NCBI GenBank assembly: GCA_963701815.1
Contig: CAVPBN010000033.1
Location: 62,001-126,000, forward strand
Origin: AP-15 sp963701815
GTDB taxonomy: Bacteria > Pseudomonadota > Alphaproteobacteria > ATCC43930 > CGMCC-115725
Length of the DNA stretch: 64,000 bases
Reading direction: 5' to 3'
The notes beneath the pieces are model-generated. The model was not told where the DNA came from. It ran no database searches and saw only the letters and a program-made list of their open reading frames with translations. Of the stretch, positions 29,201 to 37,270 are shown piece by piece. The position numbers and the translations under genes were made by a program. Position 1 is the first letter of the stretch, and each line of letters starts with the position of its first letter.

Positions 29201-29286
29201 GCCAGCCCGGCAATCGTCGCGGCGATCATGATGTAGACGACGAGCGAGCGGTTCTCGAGCGCCCACTTCGAAAGATTGAACTGCAT
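26203..29286 (-). CDS. RND efflux transporter (AcrB/HAE-like)
   Basis: 1027 residues, two repeats of six helices with two large periplasmic loops. TM4 carries the proton-relay Asp pair (GLLVDDAMTTVD). The docking and porter regions look typical (AAWPGATLDDTLQQVTDRLE; VPDVAKIEILGAQDEKIFVEFS). Predicted inner-membrane, proton-driven exporter. Substrate cannot be told; heavy-metal CzcA-type features were not noted. The membrane fusion protein is immediately upstream (its TAA abuts this ATG). No outer-membrane channel gene is in the operon, so it probably borrows a TolC-like protein. Confidence 0.9.
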   Translation of the reverse strand: MQFNLSKWALENRSLVVYIMIAATIAGLASFFSLGRDEDPPFVIKTMIVQAAWPGATLDDTLQQVTDRLERTLQETPSLDFLRSFTSPGLTTIFVNLKGKTRAAEIPAIWYDVRTSVGDMRHTLPNGVIGPGFNDKFGDVFGIIYGITADGFTHRELRDHAEEIRSRLMQVPDVAKIEILGAQDEKIFVEFSVRQLAGLGIDRSALTAALAAQNIVSPSGILQTGDERLTLRVSGAFESEQDILGVNFVANGRLIRLRDIAQVHRDYSDPPQPMFRVNGKPAIGIAVAMREGGDILTLGRNVEQAMHEIKANLPLGIEPVLMADQPFVVDHAIRDFTTSLWQAIAIIMAVSFVTLGVRAGAVIALSIPLTLAIVFPIMELTGIDLQRISLGALIIALGLLVDDAMTTVDVMTSRLAAGDGKEEAATFAYKTLALPMLTGSFVTAAGFIPIGFAKSSAGEYTFSIFAVVSYALIISWIVAVLFAPLLGVVLLAKPKTKPGGKPGRFLGYFRGFLVGAMRARWVTIGATLACFVAAAAASPFIARQFFPPSDRPDLLVDLSLPQNASIYASEKAAETLDGLLAGDPDVDRWSTYVGRGAIRFYLPLNVELPNPFFSQAVVLAKDVAARERLQKKLESALAEKLPSAVSRVSPLGLGPPVGWPVQYRVSGSDIGELRDIGLRLAQIVSTDPGARHVNFDWMEPARMVRIRIDQDQARLLGLSSQAIAAVMNSVVTGKPVTQLRDGIYLVDVLTRATDEDRLSLATLRTLQIPLPNGRTVPLSQIATFDFAQEYPLIWRRDRVPTLTVQADVAAGVLPESVVEALAPAVAKLNADLPQSYRIEVGGTVEESQKSQASVFAVVPLMLFVMISFLMLQLRSFNRLLLVLSVVPMGLIGIVAALLLFHQPLGFVAILGILSLLGMIARNAVILIEQIDYELAQGLDVWNAVIEASVSRFRPIMLTAISTVLGLIPIAVTIFWGPMAVAVMGGLLVATVLTLIFLPALYVAWFRVVEPAAIGRTAMPSPTATDAA

Positions 29287-30375
29287 TTACGAGGACGACC
29301 CGAGCAGTCGCACTTTCTGGCCGGGATGAAGCGCCTGGATTCCCGCGGTCACGACAATGTCGCCGGTGTCGAGGCCCTGGGCGATGACAACCGTCCCGGG
29401 GTCGTGGCGCAGCAATTCCACGTTTCGCAAAGACACCGTGAAGCCTTTCGGATCGACAATCCAGACAGCGGGTTGCCGATCGTGTTCGGTCAGGGCGGTG
29501 GCGGGAATGGCGATGACCGGCTCGGATTCCAGTTTGACGCTCCCGGTCACGGTCGCGCCGAGCCGCATCGCCTCGGGCGGGTCGCTCAAACCGACTTTGA
29601 CCTCGAAGGTCCGGGTAACCGGGTCGGCCTGCGCCGCGACTTCGCGCACCCGCCCGGTGGCGGTCACGCTCGGATCGTCGGTCAGCTTCACCGAGATCGG
29701 GGTATCGCTCGGCGCCGAACGCAGCAATTGGGCCGGTACGTCGAAAACCGCGTCGCGCCCGCCCTGACGTGCGAGCCGAACGATCATTTGTCCCGCCTGC
29801 ACGACCTCGCCCGGCTCGGCGCCTCGGGCGGTGACCGTTCCCGCCGCATCCGCCGTCAACGTGGTCCAGCTGACGCGGTCCCGCGCGATCTGCAATTGGG
29901 CTTGCGTGTTGTCCACCTGGGACTGCGCGTTCTGCAGCGCCTTCTGCGCCTGATCGAAACGCGCTCGCGGCGTGTGGCCGTTCGCCAATAGATGGCGTTG
30001 TCGTTCGAATTGGCCGCGCGCATAGGTCAATTGTCCTTGCGCGGCGGTAAGCGCCGATTCCGCCGAGCGCAACTGATTGAGTTCGTTCTCCGGGTCGAGC
30101 TTGGCCAGCACTTGGCCCGCTTTGACGCGGTCGCCGACATTGACCGGTCTTTCGATCATCCGCCCGCTGATGCGAAAAGCGATCGCCGGCTCGTCTTGCG
30201 CGTGAATGTGCCCGGTCAACACCACGGTTTCGTTGGCCTCGCCTCTCGCGGCGACGACCGTCCGCACGGGGCGCACCTCGGGGGCCTGGGCTTTGGTGTC
30301 CGGATTGCACGCTGCGACAGCGACCGCGACCGCCGGGACAACCCACCAGATCAGAAGGGAACTGACATTTTTCAC
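29287..30375 (-). CDS. RND membrane fusion protein (periplasmic adaptor, lipoprotein)
   Basis: 362 residues. Lipoprotein signal (VAVAVAAC). Adaptor order: beta-barrel/lipoyl half (GRMIERPVNVGDRVKAGQVLAKLDP), alpha-hairpin (residues about 95-165, heptad-like, ALQNAQSQVDNTQAQLQIAR), second lipoyl half (AAGTVTARGAEPGEVVQAGQMIV), barrel, and a membrane-proximal domain (PATALTEHDRQPAVWIVD, VTAGIQALHPGQKV). It bridges the RND pump to an outer-membrane channel. First gene of the RND-Mrp operon. Confidence 0.9.
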   Translation of the reverse strand: MKNVSSLLIWWVVPAVAVAVAACNPDTKAQAPEVRPVRTVVAARGEANETVVLTGHIHAQDEPAIAFRISGRMIERPVNVGDRVKAGQVLAKLDPENELNQLRSAESALTAAQGQLTYARGQFERQRHLLANGHTPRARFDQAQKALQNAQSQVDNTQAQLQIARDRVSWTTLTADAAGTVTARGAEPGEVVQAGQMIVRLARQGGRDAVFDVPAQLLRSAPSDTPISVKLTDDPSVTATGRVREVAAQADPVTRTFEVKVGLSDPPEAMRLGATVTGSVKLESEPVIAIPATALTEHDRQPAVWIVDPKGFTVSLRNVELLRHDPGTVVIAQGLDTGDIVVTAGIQALHPGQKVRLLGSSS

Positions 30376-30585
30376 TGAAATCGCCCCGAGGCGGTTCTTA
30401 ACCCCAGGTCAGGCGGCGCGCAAGGCGCATCGCGACACAGGTCCGGCGCAGGCGAGCGCCGAACCAGCCCGGCTGTCGCGATTGCCGGCGCCGCCGCACC
30501 CGGGGTATTCTCGGCTCGGCTCGGCGCGGCCCGCGGCGGGTCGAACGGCGACGCGCCGGGATTGGCCAAGGGGAAAAAGGGCACA
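30376..30585. promoter_or_regulatory. Divergent intergenic region between the RND-Mrp operon and the DUF2491 operon
   Basis: 210 bases from which both operons read outward, so both promoters should lie here. It is very GC-rich and I could not pick out a convincing -35/-10 pair or a repressor palindrome. Confidence 0.4.
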
Positions 30586-32121
30586 GTGCGATCGACGAGC
30601 CCAAAACGCGCGCTGCGCCATGCTCTGCTTTGGGTCGCGCTGCAGGCGGGCGGGGCGCCGTGCGGACCGGCAACGGCCTGGGTGGCTTCGGTCGGCGCGA
30701 TCGCGGCGGTTTCGTCGCCCGCGGCCGCACAGAGCAGCGGCGGCTATGGCCGGCCGGGCGGAAGCGGTCCATCCGGCGCCTATCGCAGCTATGGCGGTTA
30801 CGATCGCCGGCCCGCTGTCGGCAGCGGAGGATATGGCCGCCCATCGGGTCCCTCGATCGGCGGCTTCGGGCTGAACAGCTCGCGCGGCGGCGACCGGGCG
30901 ATCTCGCGACGGGCCTCGAACCAGGCGTTGCAGGACTACCGAGCGTCGCAGGCTCCGCTCGCGTCGCCGCCGATATCGGCAGACCGCCGTCCGTCCACCG
31001 GTTGGGGCAGCGGCTATGGAGCCACGGCCCCGACGCAGCGCCGTCCTCCGGCCGCTGGGCGGGGCGACAGCGCCTACGCGCCCGGTTATGCCGGGTCCGC
31101 TCCGCGGTTCGGGGCATGGGACGCAGTTTTGGCGTGGTCGCTGCTGAACTCGCTGTCAAGGCCGCAGAGCGCGAGCTATTTCCAGGGAAATCGAGACGAT
31201 CCGCGCTACGCCGAGTGGCGTTCCGAGGCGGACCGCGCCGCGGCGAGCGATCCGGCCGTGGCCCAAAAGCTGGCGGAGCTCGACAAGTTGATGGCGCAAA
31301 ACAAGGCGCGGCCGGCGGACCCGAATACCGCGGCAGCCGGTTCCGAAGGAGCCGGCGTCATCCTGGTCGTCGTCCTGGTCGGAGCCGGCGTCCTTGGCGG
31401 CCTCTGGGTGCTCCGCCGCCGCTCGGCAGCGATCGCCGGCGCCGGTCCGACGAGTGCGGCGCGCAGCTCGTCCGGCCTTCCGCCGCCGCCGGGCCTGTCG
31501 GGCAGCGCGGCAAGCCGGTTTCGCGTCGGCATGGCATTTCCGGCGGACCCAGCGCCGTTTTTGCTCGCCGCGGGGGCGACCAAGGTAACGCCGCCCGCAT
31601 CGAGCGGGATGATCAACGTGGAGGCGCTGGGGCTGATCGCCGACGGCGCCGTGTCATTGCATCGGCTGTATTTGCCGGGGCGCGAGGCGTTCTTCATGCT
31701 GCATCTGGGAGCGGGGGGGACACCGGACGAGTGCCGATATTTTTCTCTGCTCGACCAGGTCGCGCCGACCACCCGAGACGAGTGGGGGTTCTGGCTGGCC
31801 CCAGCCGACGGAATGATCGGCTGGCCGCAGTTCCAGACGAAAGACGGCAAGACCTACGACCGCGTATGGGCGCCGGGGAGCTCGCGCGTGCAGCCGCGCC
31901 AGCAGGCGGAGACGCTGCAGGATCTCGGCGGCATCACCGAGCGGAAGCTGCAGGCCATGCTCTACGGCGCCCAAACCGGCGCGGCGCCGCCGGCGCCGGC
32001 GGTCGAATATGTGATGGTCTGCGCCGTCGAGCAGGGCGCCGAAGCCTGGGTCGAGGTGCATGCGGGCATCGACATCTCCCCGGCGGCGCTGACGCTTCCC
32101 GCCGTGCCGCTTGACAGCTGA
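30586..32121 (+). CDS. DUF2491 (YjfK-like) protein with N-terminal membrane region
   Basis: About 511 residues. A signal-like hydrophobic segment (AWVASVGAIAAVSSPAAAQ) and a long Gly/Ser/Tyr-rich low-complexity region are followed by a membrane helix (GVILVVVLVGAGVLGGLWVL). The C-terminal domain is DUF2491-like (FRVGMAFPADPAPFLLA; LHRLYLPGREAFFMLHL; CRYFSLLDQVAPTTRDEWGFWL; YDRVWAPG). E. coli YjfK is only the C-terminal domain, so the N-terminal half is an extension. GTG 30586 after AGGG is taken as start; TTG 30562 is possible. DUF350 and PspA genes follow. Confidence 0.75.
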   Translation: MRSTSPKRALRHALLWVALQAGGAPCGPATAWVASVGAIAAVSSPAAAQSSGGYGRPGGSGPSGAYRSYGGYDRRPAVGSGGYGRPSGPSIGGFGLNSSRGGDRAISRRASNQALQDYRASQAPLASPPISADRRPSTGWGSGYGATAPTQRRPPAAGRGDSAYAPGYAGSAPRFGAWDAVLAWSLLNSLSRPQSASYFQGNRDDPRYAEWRSEADRAAASDPAVAQKLAELDKLMAQNKARPADPNTAAAGSEGAGVILVVVLVGAGVLGGLWVLRRRSAAIAGAGPTSAARSSSGLPPPPGLSGSAASRFRVGMAFPADPAPFLLAAGATKVTPPASSGMINVEALGLIADGAVSLHRLYLPGREAFFMLHLGAGGTPDECRYFSLLDQVAPTTRDEWGFWLAPADGMIGWPQFQTKDGKTYDRVWAPGSSRVQPRQQAETLQDLGGITERKLQAMLYGAQTGAAPPAPAVEYVMVCAVEQGAEAWVEVHAGIDISPAALTLPAVPLDS

Positions 32122-32145
32122 ACAGAACCCCTTAAGGGGAACGCG

Positions 32146-32586
32146 ATGAACCCGCCTGCCCCCGGATCGCTCGCTGCCATCTTCGACGCGCTCGGTCACG
32201 GGTTGCCGATATTGATCGCGCAGGTCGTGGCCTGCGCGGTGCTGTTGGCCGTCGGGGTGATGATTTACGTCAAGCTGACGCCATTTCACGAGCACGAGTT
32301 GGTGGCCGGCGGCAACGCCGCTGCGGGCACCGTACTGGCGGGCACGATCCTGGCGCTGGCGATCCCGCTGGCGGCGATGCTGGCGACGAGCGGCGCGTTG
32401 CTCGACGTACTGATCTGGGGCGTCGTCGCGTTGGTCCTGCAGCTTCTGACGCTGGGCGTCGTGGCGATCGCCATGCGCAATTTTCGCGGCATGATCGAGA
32501 GCGGCAATGTCGCCGCGGCAATCACGCTGGCCGGCGCGCAGATCGCCGTCGCGCTGCTCAACGCGGCGGCGATGGTGCCGAACTGA
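32146..32586 (+). CDS. DUF350 (YjfL-like) membrane protein
   Basis: 146 residues, four membrane helices in two similar halves, with the DUF350 pattern (VMIYVKLTPFHEHELV; GTILALAIPLAAML; LIWGVVALVLQLLTLGVVAIA). Encoded with DUF2491 and PspA-like genes as in the E. coli yjfJKL group. Role unknown; the partnership suggests envelope or membrane-integrity function. Confidence 0.85.
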   Translation: MNPPAPGSLAAIFDALGHGLPILIAQVVACAVLLAVGVMIYVKLTPFHEHELVAGGNAAAGTVLAGTILALAIPLAAMLATSGALLDVLIWGVVALVLQLLTLGVVAIAMRNFRGMIESGNVAAAITLAGAQIAVALLNAAAMVPN

Positions 32587-32598
32587 GGAGAGGTCGAC

Positions 32599-33366
32599 AT
32601 GTTGGCGTTCATGAGGAACCTGATCGGCGTGAAGATGGATAATGCCGCCTCTGCCGGCATCGAGGCGCTGGTGCGCTGGGACCCGAAATCGGCCAGCGAG
32701 GCGGAGCTGCGGACGATGGAACAGCGGCTCGACGAATTGGGCCGCGAGGTCGCCCTGGCGCGGCAAAGCTACGACAAGGAAAAGCGCGAGGCCGAGGTGA
32801 TCCAGGCGCTGTCGCAACAGCGGATGGCGGCGGCCGAGCAACTGCAGCGACAGATCGGCGGCGAGAGCGATCCCGCCCGCCGGGCAGGGCTGGAAAAAAG
32901 TCTCGAAACGCTGGTGTCGATGCTCGAGCAGATGGCTCCCGAGGTCGAGCGCGAGAAGGCCGAAGAGGCTGACGCCAAGGACTACCTGACGATGTTGGAG
33001 CAAACCTACGCCGAGGCCGGCGGCAAACTCAAAACGGCGCGCTCCGAACTCGATCGGGCGCAACGCGACATGGCGCGGGCGGCGCAGCAGCGCGAACAGG
33101 CGGAGCGCCAGGCCGAAGCGGCGCGAAGCGCGGCGGGGCTGGCCAGCCACACCAACGGTCTGACCGTCGCACTCAAGGCGATGCAGGACGCCGCGGCAAA
33201 GGACCTCGCCTCGGCCGATGCGCAGATGAGCAAGGCGAGGCTGCTGCGGCCCACCCGTCCCGAGCAGGACGACCCCAACATCGCTGCCGCCTTGGCCGCC
33301 GCCGCCGGCAAGCCGCTCGCGCCGCAGAGCTTGAGCGAGCGGCTCGCGGCGCTGAAGGCGCATTGA
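32599..33366 (+). CDS. PspA/IM30-family protein (YjfJ-like)
   Basis: 255 residues, almost all helical coiled coil (residues about 40-190: RTMEQRLDELGREVALARQS and EREKAEEADAKDYLTMLEQT). This fits PspA/IM30 (ESCRT-III-like) proteins that bind and remodel the inner membrane under stress. It lacks the short amphipathic opening helix of classical PspA and starts MLAFMRNLIGVKMDNA. 12 bases after DUF350, with GAGGAGAGG upstream. Confidence 0.8.
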   Translation: MLAFMRNLIGVKMDNAASAGIEALVRWDPKSASEAELRTMEQRLDELGREVALARQSYDKEKREAEVIQALSQQRMAAAEQLQRQIGGESDPARRAGLEKSLETLVSMLEQMAPEVEREKAEEADAKDYLTMLEQTYAEAGGKLKTARSELDRAQRDMARAAQQREQAERQAEAARSAAGLASHTNGLTVALKAMQDAAAKDLASADAQMSKARLLRPTRPEQDDPNIAAALAAAAGKPLAPQSLSERLAALKAH

Positions 33367-33498
33367 TCGCGCTTATCGGACAGGTCGTGAGGCCGGCGCC
33401 AACCGGCTGCGATTTCGCGTCGATCCGGCTGCGCCCGGCGCCTGCCGCCGGCTGATCCAGGCTCGTCAATCGCCGCGATTGCCCCCATATAGCGCGGC

Positions 33499-35007
33499 AT
33501 GCCGTATGCCAGCCTGCGCGATTTCATCGATCGGCTCGAGACCGGCGGGCGGCTCGCGCGGGTCGCGGCGCCGGTGTCGCCCTATCTCGAAATGACCGAG
33601 ATTCAGACGCGGCTGCTGGCCGAGGGCGGCCCTGCGGTGTTGTTCGAGAATGTCGCCAACGGCGCCCACGCGACCTACCCGATGCCGGTGCTGGTCAATC
33701 TGTTCGGCACCGTCGAGCGGGTTGCCTGGGGCATGGATCGCGAACCCGCCGAGCTGCGCCAGATCGGCCGGACCCTGGCCTTTCTGAAGCAGCCCGAGCC
33801 GCCCGGCGGCTGGCGCGAAGCCTATGAGATGCTGCCCCTGCTGCGCACGGTGATGGCGATGCGGCCGCGTACGGTGAATTCCGCACCGTGCCAGGAGGTC
33901 GTGCTGCGCGGCGCCGAGATCGACCTGGCCGCCCTGCCGGTCCAGACCTGCTGGCCGGGCGAGCCGGCGCCGCTGATCACCTGGCCGCTGGTCGTGACCA
34001 AAGGGCCGGGCGAGCGCCGCGAGGACGGCTTCAACCTCGGCATCTACCGGATGCAGGTGACCGGCCGCGACACGACCTTGATGCGCTGGCTCAAGCATCG
34101 CGGCGGGGCGCAGCATCACCGGCGCTGGAGCGCCGAGCGCCGCGAGCCGCTGCCTGCGGCGGCGGTCATCGGCGCCGATCCGGGGACGATCCTCGCCGCG
34201 GTGACGCCGGTCCCCGACACCTTGTCGGAATATCAGTTCGCCGGGCTGTTGCGGGGCCGCCGGGTCGAGCTGGTGGAGTGCAAAACGGTCCCGCTGAAGG
34301 TGCCGGCGCAGGCCGAAATCGTGCTCGAAGGCCACGTCTCGCTCGACGAGTACGCGGACGAAGGCCCCTATGGCGACCACACCGGCTACTACAACGCGGT
34401 CGAGCGCTTTCCGGTCTTCCGCCTGTCGGCGATCACGATGCGGCGAAGCCCGATCTATCTGTCGACCTTTACCGGCCGCCCGCCCGACGAGCCCTCGATC
34501 CTCGGTCAGGCGCTGAACGAGGTATTCATCCCGCTGTTGCAGCAGCAATTCGAGGAAATCGTCGATTTCTGGCTGCCGCCCGAAGGTTGTTCCTACCGGA
34601 TAGCGGTGGTGGCGATCAGGAAGGCCTATCCCGGCCATGCCAAGCGGATAATGATGGGCATCTGGTCGTTTTTGCGCCAGTTCATGTATACAAAGTTCGT
34701 CATCGTCGTCGACGACGACATCGACGCGCGCGACTGGAAAGACGTGATGTGGGCGGTCTCGACCCGCATGGACCCGGTCCGCGATGTCACTCTCGTAGAC
34801 AACACCCCGATCGACTACCTCGATTTCGCCTCGCCCGAATCGGGTCTCGGCGGCAAGATCGGACTCGACGCGACCACCAAGCTGCCGCCGGAGACGCGGC
34901 GCGAGTGGGGCCGGCCGATCCGCATGACCGAGCAGATCGTCGCCGAAGTCACCCGGAAATGGGCGAGTTATGGGCTGCCCGGCTCCGGAAACCCCATCTG
35001 GAAGTGA
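33499..35007 (+). CDS. ubiD: UbiD-family decarboxylase
   Basis: 502 residues. Prenylated-FMN dependent 3-octaprenyl-4-hydroxybenzoate decarboxylase family, a step of ubiquinone synthesis; some paralogues act on other aromatic acids. Visible motifs: NLGIYRMQVTGRDTTLMRW (metal and phosphate site), DEYADEGPYGDHTGYYNAVE with catalytic Glu and Asp, and the E-R-E neighbourhood. The stop overlaps an in-frame GTG of pmbA. Length and order fit UbiD well. Confidence 0.88.
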   Translation: MPYASLRDFIDRLETGGRLARVAAPVSPYLEMTEIQTRLLAEGGPAVLFENVANGAHATYPMPVLVNLFGTVERVAWGMDREPAELRQIGRTLAFLKQPEPPGGWREAYEMLPLLRTVMAMRPRTVNSAPCQEVVLRGAEIDLAALPVQTCWPGEPAPLITWPLVVTKGPGERREDGFNLGIYRMQVTGRDTTLMRWLKHRGGAQHHRRWSAERREPLPAAAVIGADPGTILAAVTPVPDTLSEYQFAGLLRGRRVELVECKTVPLKVPAQAEIVLEGHVSLDEYADEGPYGDHTGYYNAVERFPVFRLSAITMRRSPIYLSTFTGRPPDEPSILGQALNEVFIPLLQQQFEEIVDFWLPPEGCSYRIAVVAIRKAYPGHAKRIMMGIWSFLRQFMYTKFVIVVDDDIDARDWKDVMWAVSTRMDPVRDVTLVDNTPIDYLDFASPESGLGGKIGLDATTKLPPETRREWGRPIRMTEQIVAEVTRKWASYGLPGSGNPIWK

Positions 35008-35018
35008 GCGAAGATCCG

Positions 35019-36371
35019 ATGAACGATGTCAGCCAAGACTTGCCGGTCCTCGATCTGCTGCACGATCTGATCGGGCGGGCCCGGCGGGCCGGCGCCGACG
35101 CTGCCGATGCGATCGCGGTCGCCGGCACGTCGTTGTCGCATGGCCGCCGGCTCGGCAGGACCGAGAAGCTCGAGCGCTCGGAGGGCAGCGATCTGGGCCT
35201 CCGGGTCTTTATCGGGCGGCAGCAGGCGGTGGTGTCGTCGAGCGACCGTTCGCCCAAGGCGCTGAGCGAACTCGTCGAGCGGGCGGTGGCAATGGCCCGA
35301 GCCGTCCCCGAAGACCCGTTTTGCGGCATCGCCGCCCCTGACGAGATCGCGCGCGAGTGGCCCGTCCTCGACATGTTCGATGCCGAGGAGCCCAGCGCCG
35401 AGGTGCTGATCGAGCGCGCCCGAGCCGCCGAGGAGGCCGCGCTTGCAGTCAAAGGCGTGACCAATTCCGAAGGCGCCGAGGCCGGATGGGGACGTTCCGA
35501 GGTGGCGCTCGTCGCCTCGAACGGGTTTGCCGGCTCCTACAAGGGATCGAGCCATGGCGTCAGCGCCTCGGTCATCGGCGGCCACGGCACCGAGATGGAG
35601 CGCGACTACGATTACACCAGCGCCATCTATGCCGCCGATCTGCGCGACCCGGCCGAAATCGGCAGGAGCGCCGGCGAGCGGGCCGTGCGCCGATTGGGCG
35701 CCCGGAAGATGCCGACGGCTCGCGTTCCGGTGGTGTTCGACCCGCGTGTCGCGCGCAGTTTCATCTCGCACCTCTTAGGGGCAATCTCGGGGCCGTCGAT
35801 TGCTCGCGGCACCAGTTTTTTGAAGGACCGGCTCGGCGAGCGGATCTTCCCCGAAGCGATCACGATCGTCGACGACCCGCACCGGCGGCGCGGTTTCCGC
35901 TCAAAGCCGTTCGACGGCGAAGGCATCGCCAACCGCCGCCGCGCGCTGATCGACAAGGGCGTGCTGACGACCTGGCTCCTGGATCTGCGCTCGGCCCGTC
36001 AGCTCGGCCTCGGGACCACCGGCCACGCCGCGCGCGGCACCTCCTCGCCGCCCGGGCCGTCGGCGACCAATGTGTGGATCGAGCCGGGCCTGGTCGGCCG
36101 GCAGGCGCTGATCGCCGATATCGACAGCGGGTTTTACGTGACCGAGATGATGGGTATGGGGGTCAACGGCGTCACCGGCGATTACAGTCGGGGTGCCGCC
36201 GGCTTCTGGATCGACAAGGGCGAGATCGCCTTTCCGGTCAGCGAGATGACGGTCGCCGGCAATTTGAAGGAGATGTTCGCCCGCCTGGTCGCCGCCGACG
36301 ATCTCGAATTCAAGGCCGGCACCGATTCGCCGACCCTGCGGGTCGATGGTCTGACCGTCGCCGGGGCGTGA
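35019..36371 (+). CDS. pmbA: TldD/PmbA-family metalloprotease
   Basis: 450 residues. PmbA (TldE) is the non-metal partner of TldD in a cytoplasmic protease that degrades unfolded peptides and matures some RiPPs. Family sequence: SDLGLRVFIGRQQAVVSSSD, DLRDPAEIGRSAGERAVRRLG, VVFDPRVARSFISHLLGAISG, GTSSPPGPSATNV, MGMGVNGVTGDYSRGAAGFWI. No HExxxH, as expected for PmbA. ATG 35019 is used; GTG 35004, overlapping the ubiD stop, is also possible. Confidence 0.9.
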   Translation: MNDVSQDLPVLDLLHDLIGRARRAGADAADAIAVAGTSLSHGRRLGRTEKLERSEGSDLGLRVFIGRQQAVVSSSDRSPKALSELVERAVAMARAVPEDPFCGIAAPDEIAREWPVLDMFDAEEPSAEVLIERARAAEEAALAVKGVTNSEGAEAGWGRSEVALVASNGFAGSYKGSSHGVSASVIGGHGTEMERDYDYTSAIYAADLRDPAEIGRSAGERAVRRLGARKMPTARVPVVFDPRVARSFISHLLGAISGPSIARGTSFLKDRLGERIFPEAITIVDDPHRRRGFRSKPFDGEGIANRRRALIDKGVLTTWLLDLRSARQLGLGTTGHAARGTSSPPGPSATNVWIEPGLVGRQALIADIDSGFYVTEMMGMGVNGVTGDYSRGAAGFWIDKGEIAFPVSEMTVAGNLKEMFARLVAADDLEFKAGTDSPTLRVDGLTVAGA

Positions 36372-36402
36372 CTTCTCCCGACCGGTGGCGTCCGTCTCAG
36401 TC

Positions 36403-36990
36403 TTACATCCACTCCGCAATTTCGGCTAAGCGCAATCGCGGCAGACGGGGCCGCAACGCGTCGCGGTCGCCATAGCCGATGTTCAGCAGGAAGTTGCTGC
36501 GGGAACGGCCGTCCGGGAAAAACTCGGCGTCGACTTTGGCGTTGTCGAAGCCCGACATCGGGCCGCAATCGAGCCCCTGCGCGCGCAACGCCAGGATCAG
36601 ATAGGCGCCCTGCAATGAGCTGTTGCGAAAGCCGGTTTCGATTGTCAATGCCTCGTTGCCGGTAAACCAGGCCCGCGCATCGGTGTGCGGGTAAAGGCGC
36701 GGCAGGTGCTCGTAGAATTCGCGGTCATAGGCGACGATCGCGGTCACCGGCGCCGTTTTGACTTTGTCGTAATTCCCCGAAGAGACGCAGGGCAGCAACC
36801 GCTCCTTGCCGGCCGGACTCTTCACCAGAACCAGCCGCATCGGCTGGCAATTGCCGCTGGTCGGCCCGCACTGGGCCAACGCCAGCGCCGCTTCGATGAG
36901 CTCGTCGGCCACCGGCCGCTGCCGCCACCGGCTGAAGGTCCGCGCCTCGCCGAACAGGGTTGCGAGCGCCCTGTCTTCGAGCGGGTTCAT
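36403..36990 (-). CDS. Nitroreductase-family protein (RutE/malonic semialdehyde reductase-like)
   Basis: 195 residues. FMN-dependent nitroreductase fold with the RutE/HadB subfamily signature: ARTFSRWRQRPVADELIEAALALAQCGPTSGNCQPMRLV, EALTIETGFRNSSLQGAYLILALRAQGLDCGPMSGFD and NFLLNIGYGD. RutE reduces malonic semialdehyde from uracil breakdown. Thirteen bases upstream is the decayed end of a flavin monooxygenase-like gene, consistent with an old Rut cluster. Convergent with pmbA. Confidence 0.85.
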   Translation of the reverse strand: MNPLEDRALATLFGEARTFSRWRQRPVADELIEAALALAQCGPTSGNCQPMRLVLVKSPAGKERLLPCVSSGNYDKVKTAPVTAIVAYDREFYEHLPRLYPHTDARAWFTGNEALTIETGFRNSSLQGAYLILALRAQGLDCGPMSGFDNAKVDAEFFPDGRSRSNFLLNIGYGDRDALRPRLPRLRLAEIAEWM

Positions 36991-37003
36991 CCGACGGCCC
37001 GGC

Positions 37004-37159
37004 TCACGCGGCGAGCGCCTTGGCGCGGCTTTTCATCATGGGCCCGATGCGCCGGCCGAACTGCGCCTCCCCGATCGCGAAATCGTCGAATGTCGGCATC
37101 ACGCCCCTGACCCCCGGCTCCTCGGCGACCTCGTCGAGCATCCGCCGCGACGCTAGCAT
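37004..37159 (-). pseudogene. C-terminal remnant of an LLM-class flavin monooxygenase (possibly RutA-like)
   Basis: An open frame of 51 codons reads MLDEVAEEPGVRGVMPTFDDF, then FGRRIGPMMKSRAKALAA and stops. This resembles the extreme C-terminus of luciferase-like FMN monooxygenases such as RutA. If one G is removed near 37165 the match extends upstream through GSYASVARMLDEVA. No further upstream part is recognisable before thiL ends at 37271, so the gene has lost its 5' portion. The match is short and made by eye. Confidence 0.45.
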
Positions 37160-37270
37160 AGGAGCCGTCCGGCGCGCCATGCGTCGCCGGGATGTCGGGG
37201 TCGCCGAGCCTGCGACGCAATCGAGGACCTCGACTGGGAAGTGGCGGCCCGCCGCCCTGGTAATCCAGCG

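Noticed and set aside
26671..29991. A 1106-codon open frame antisense to the RND transporter
   Set aside because: Same shadow effect of GC-rich third positions; no domain or signal is recognisable.
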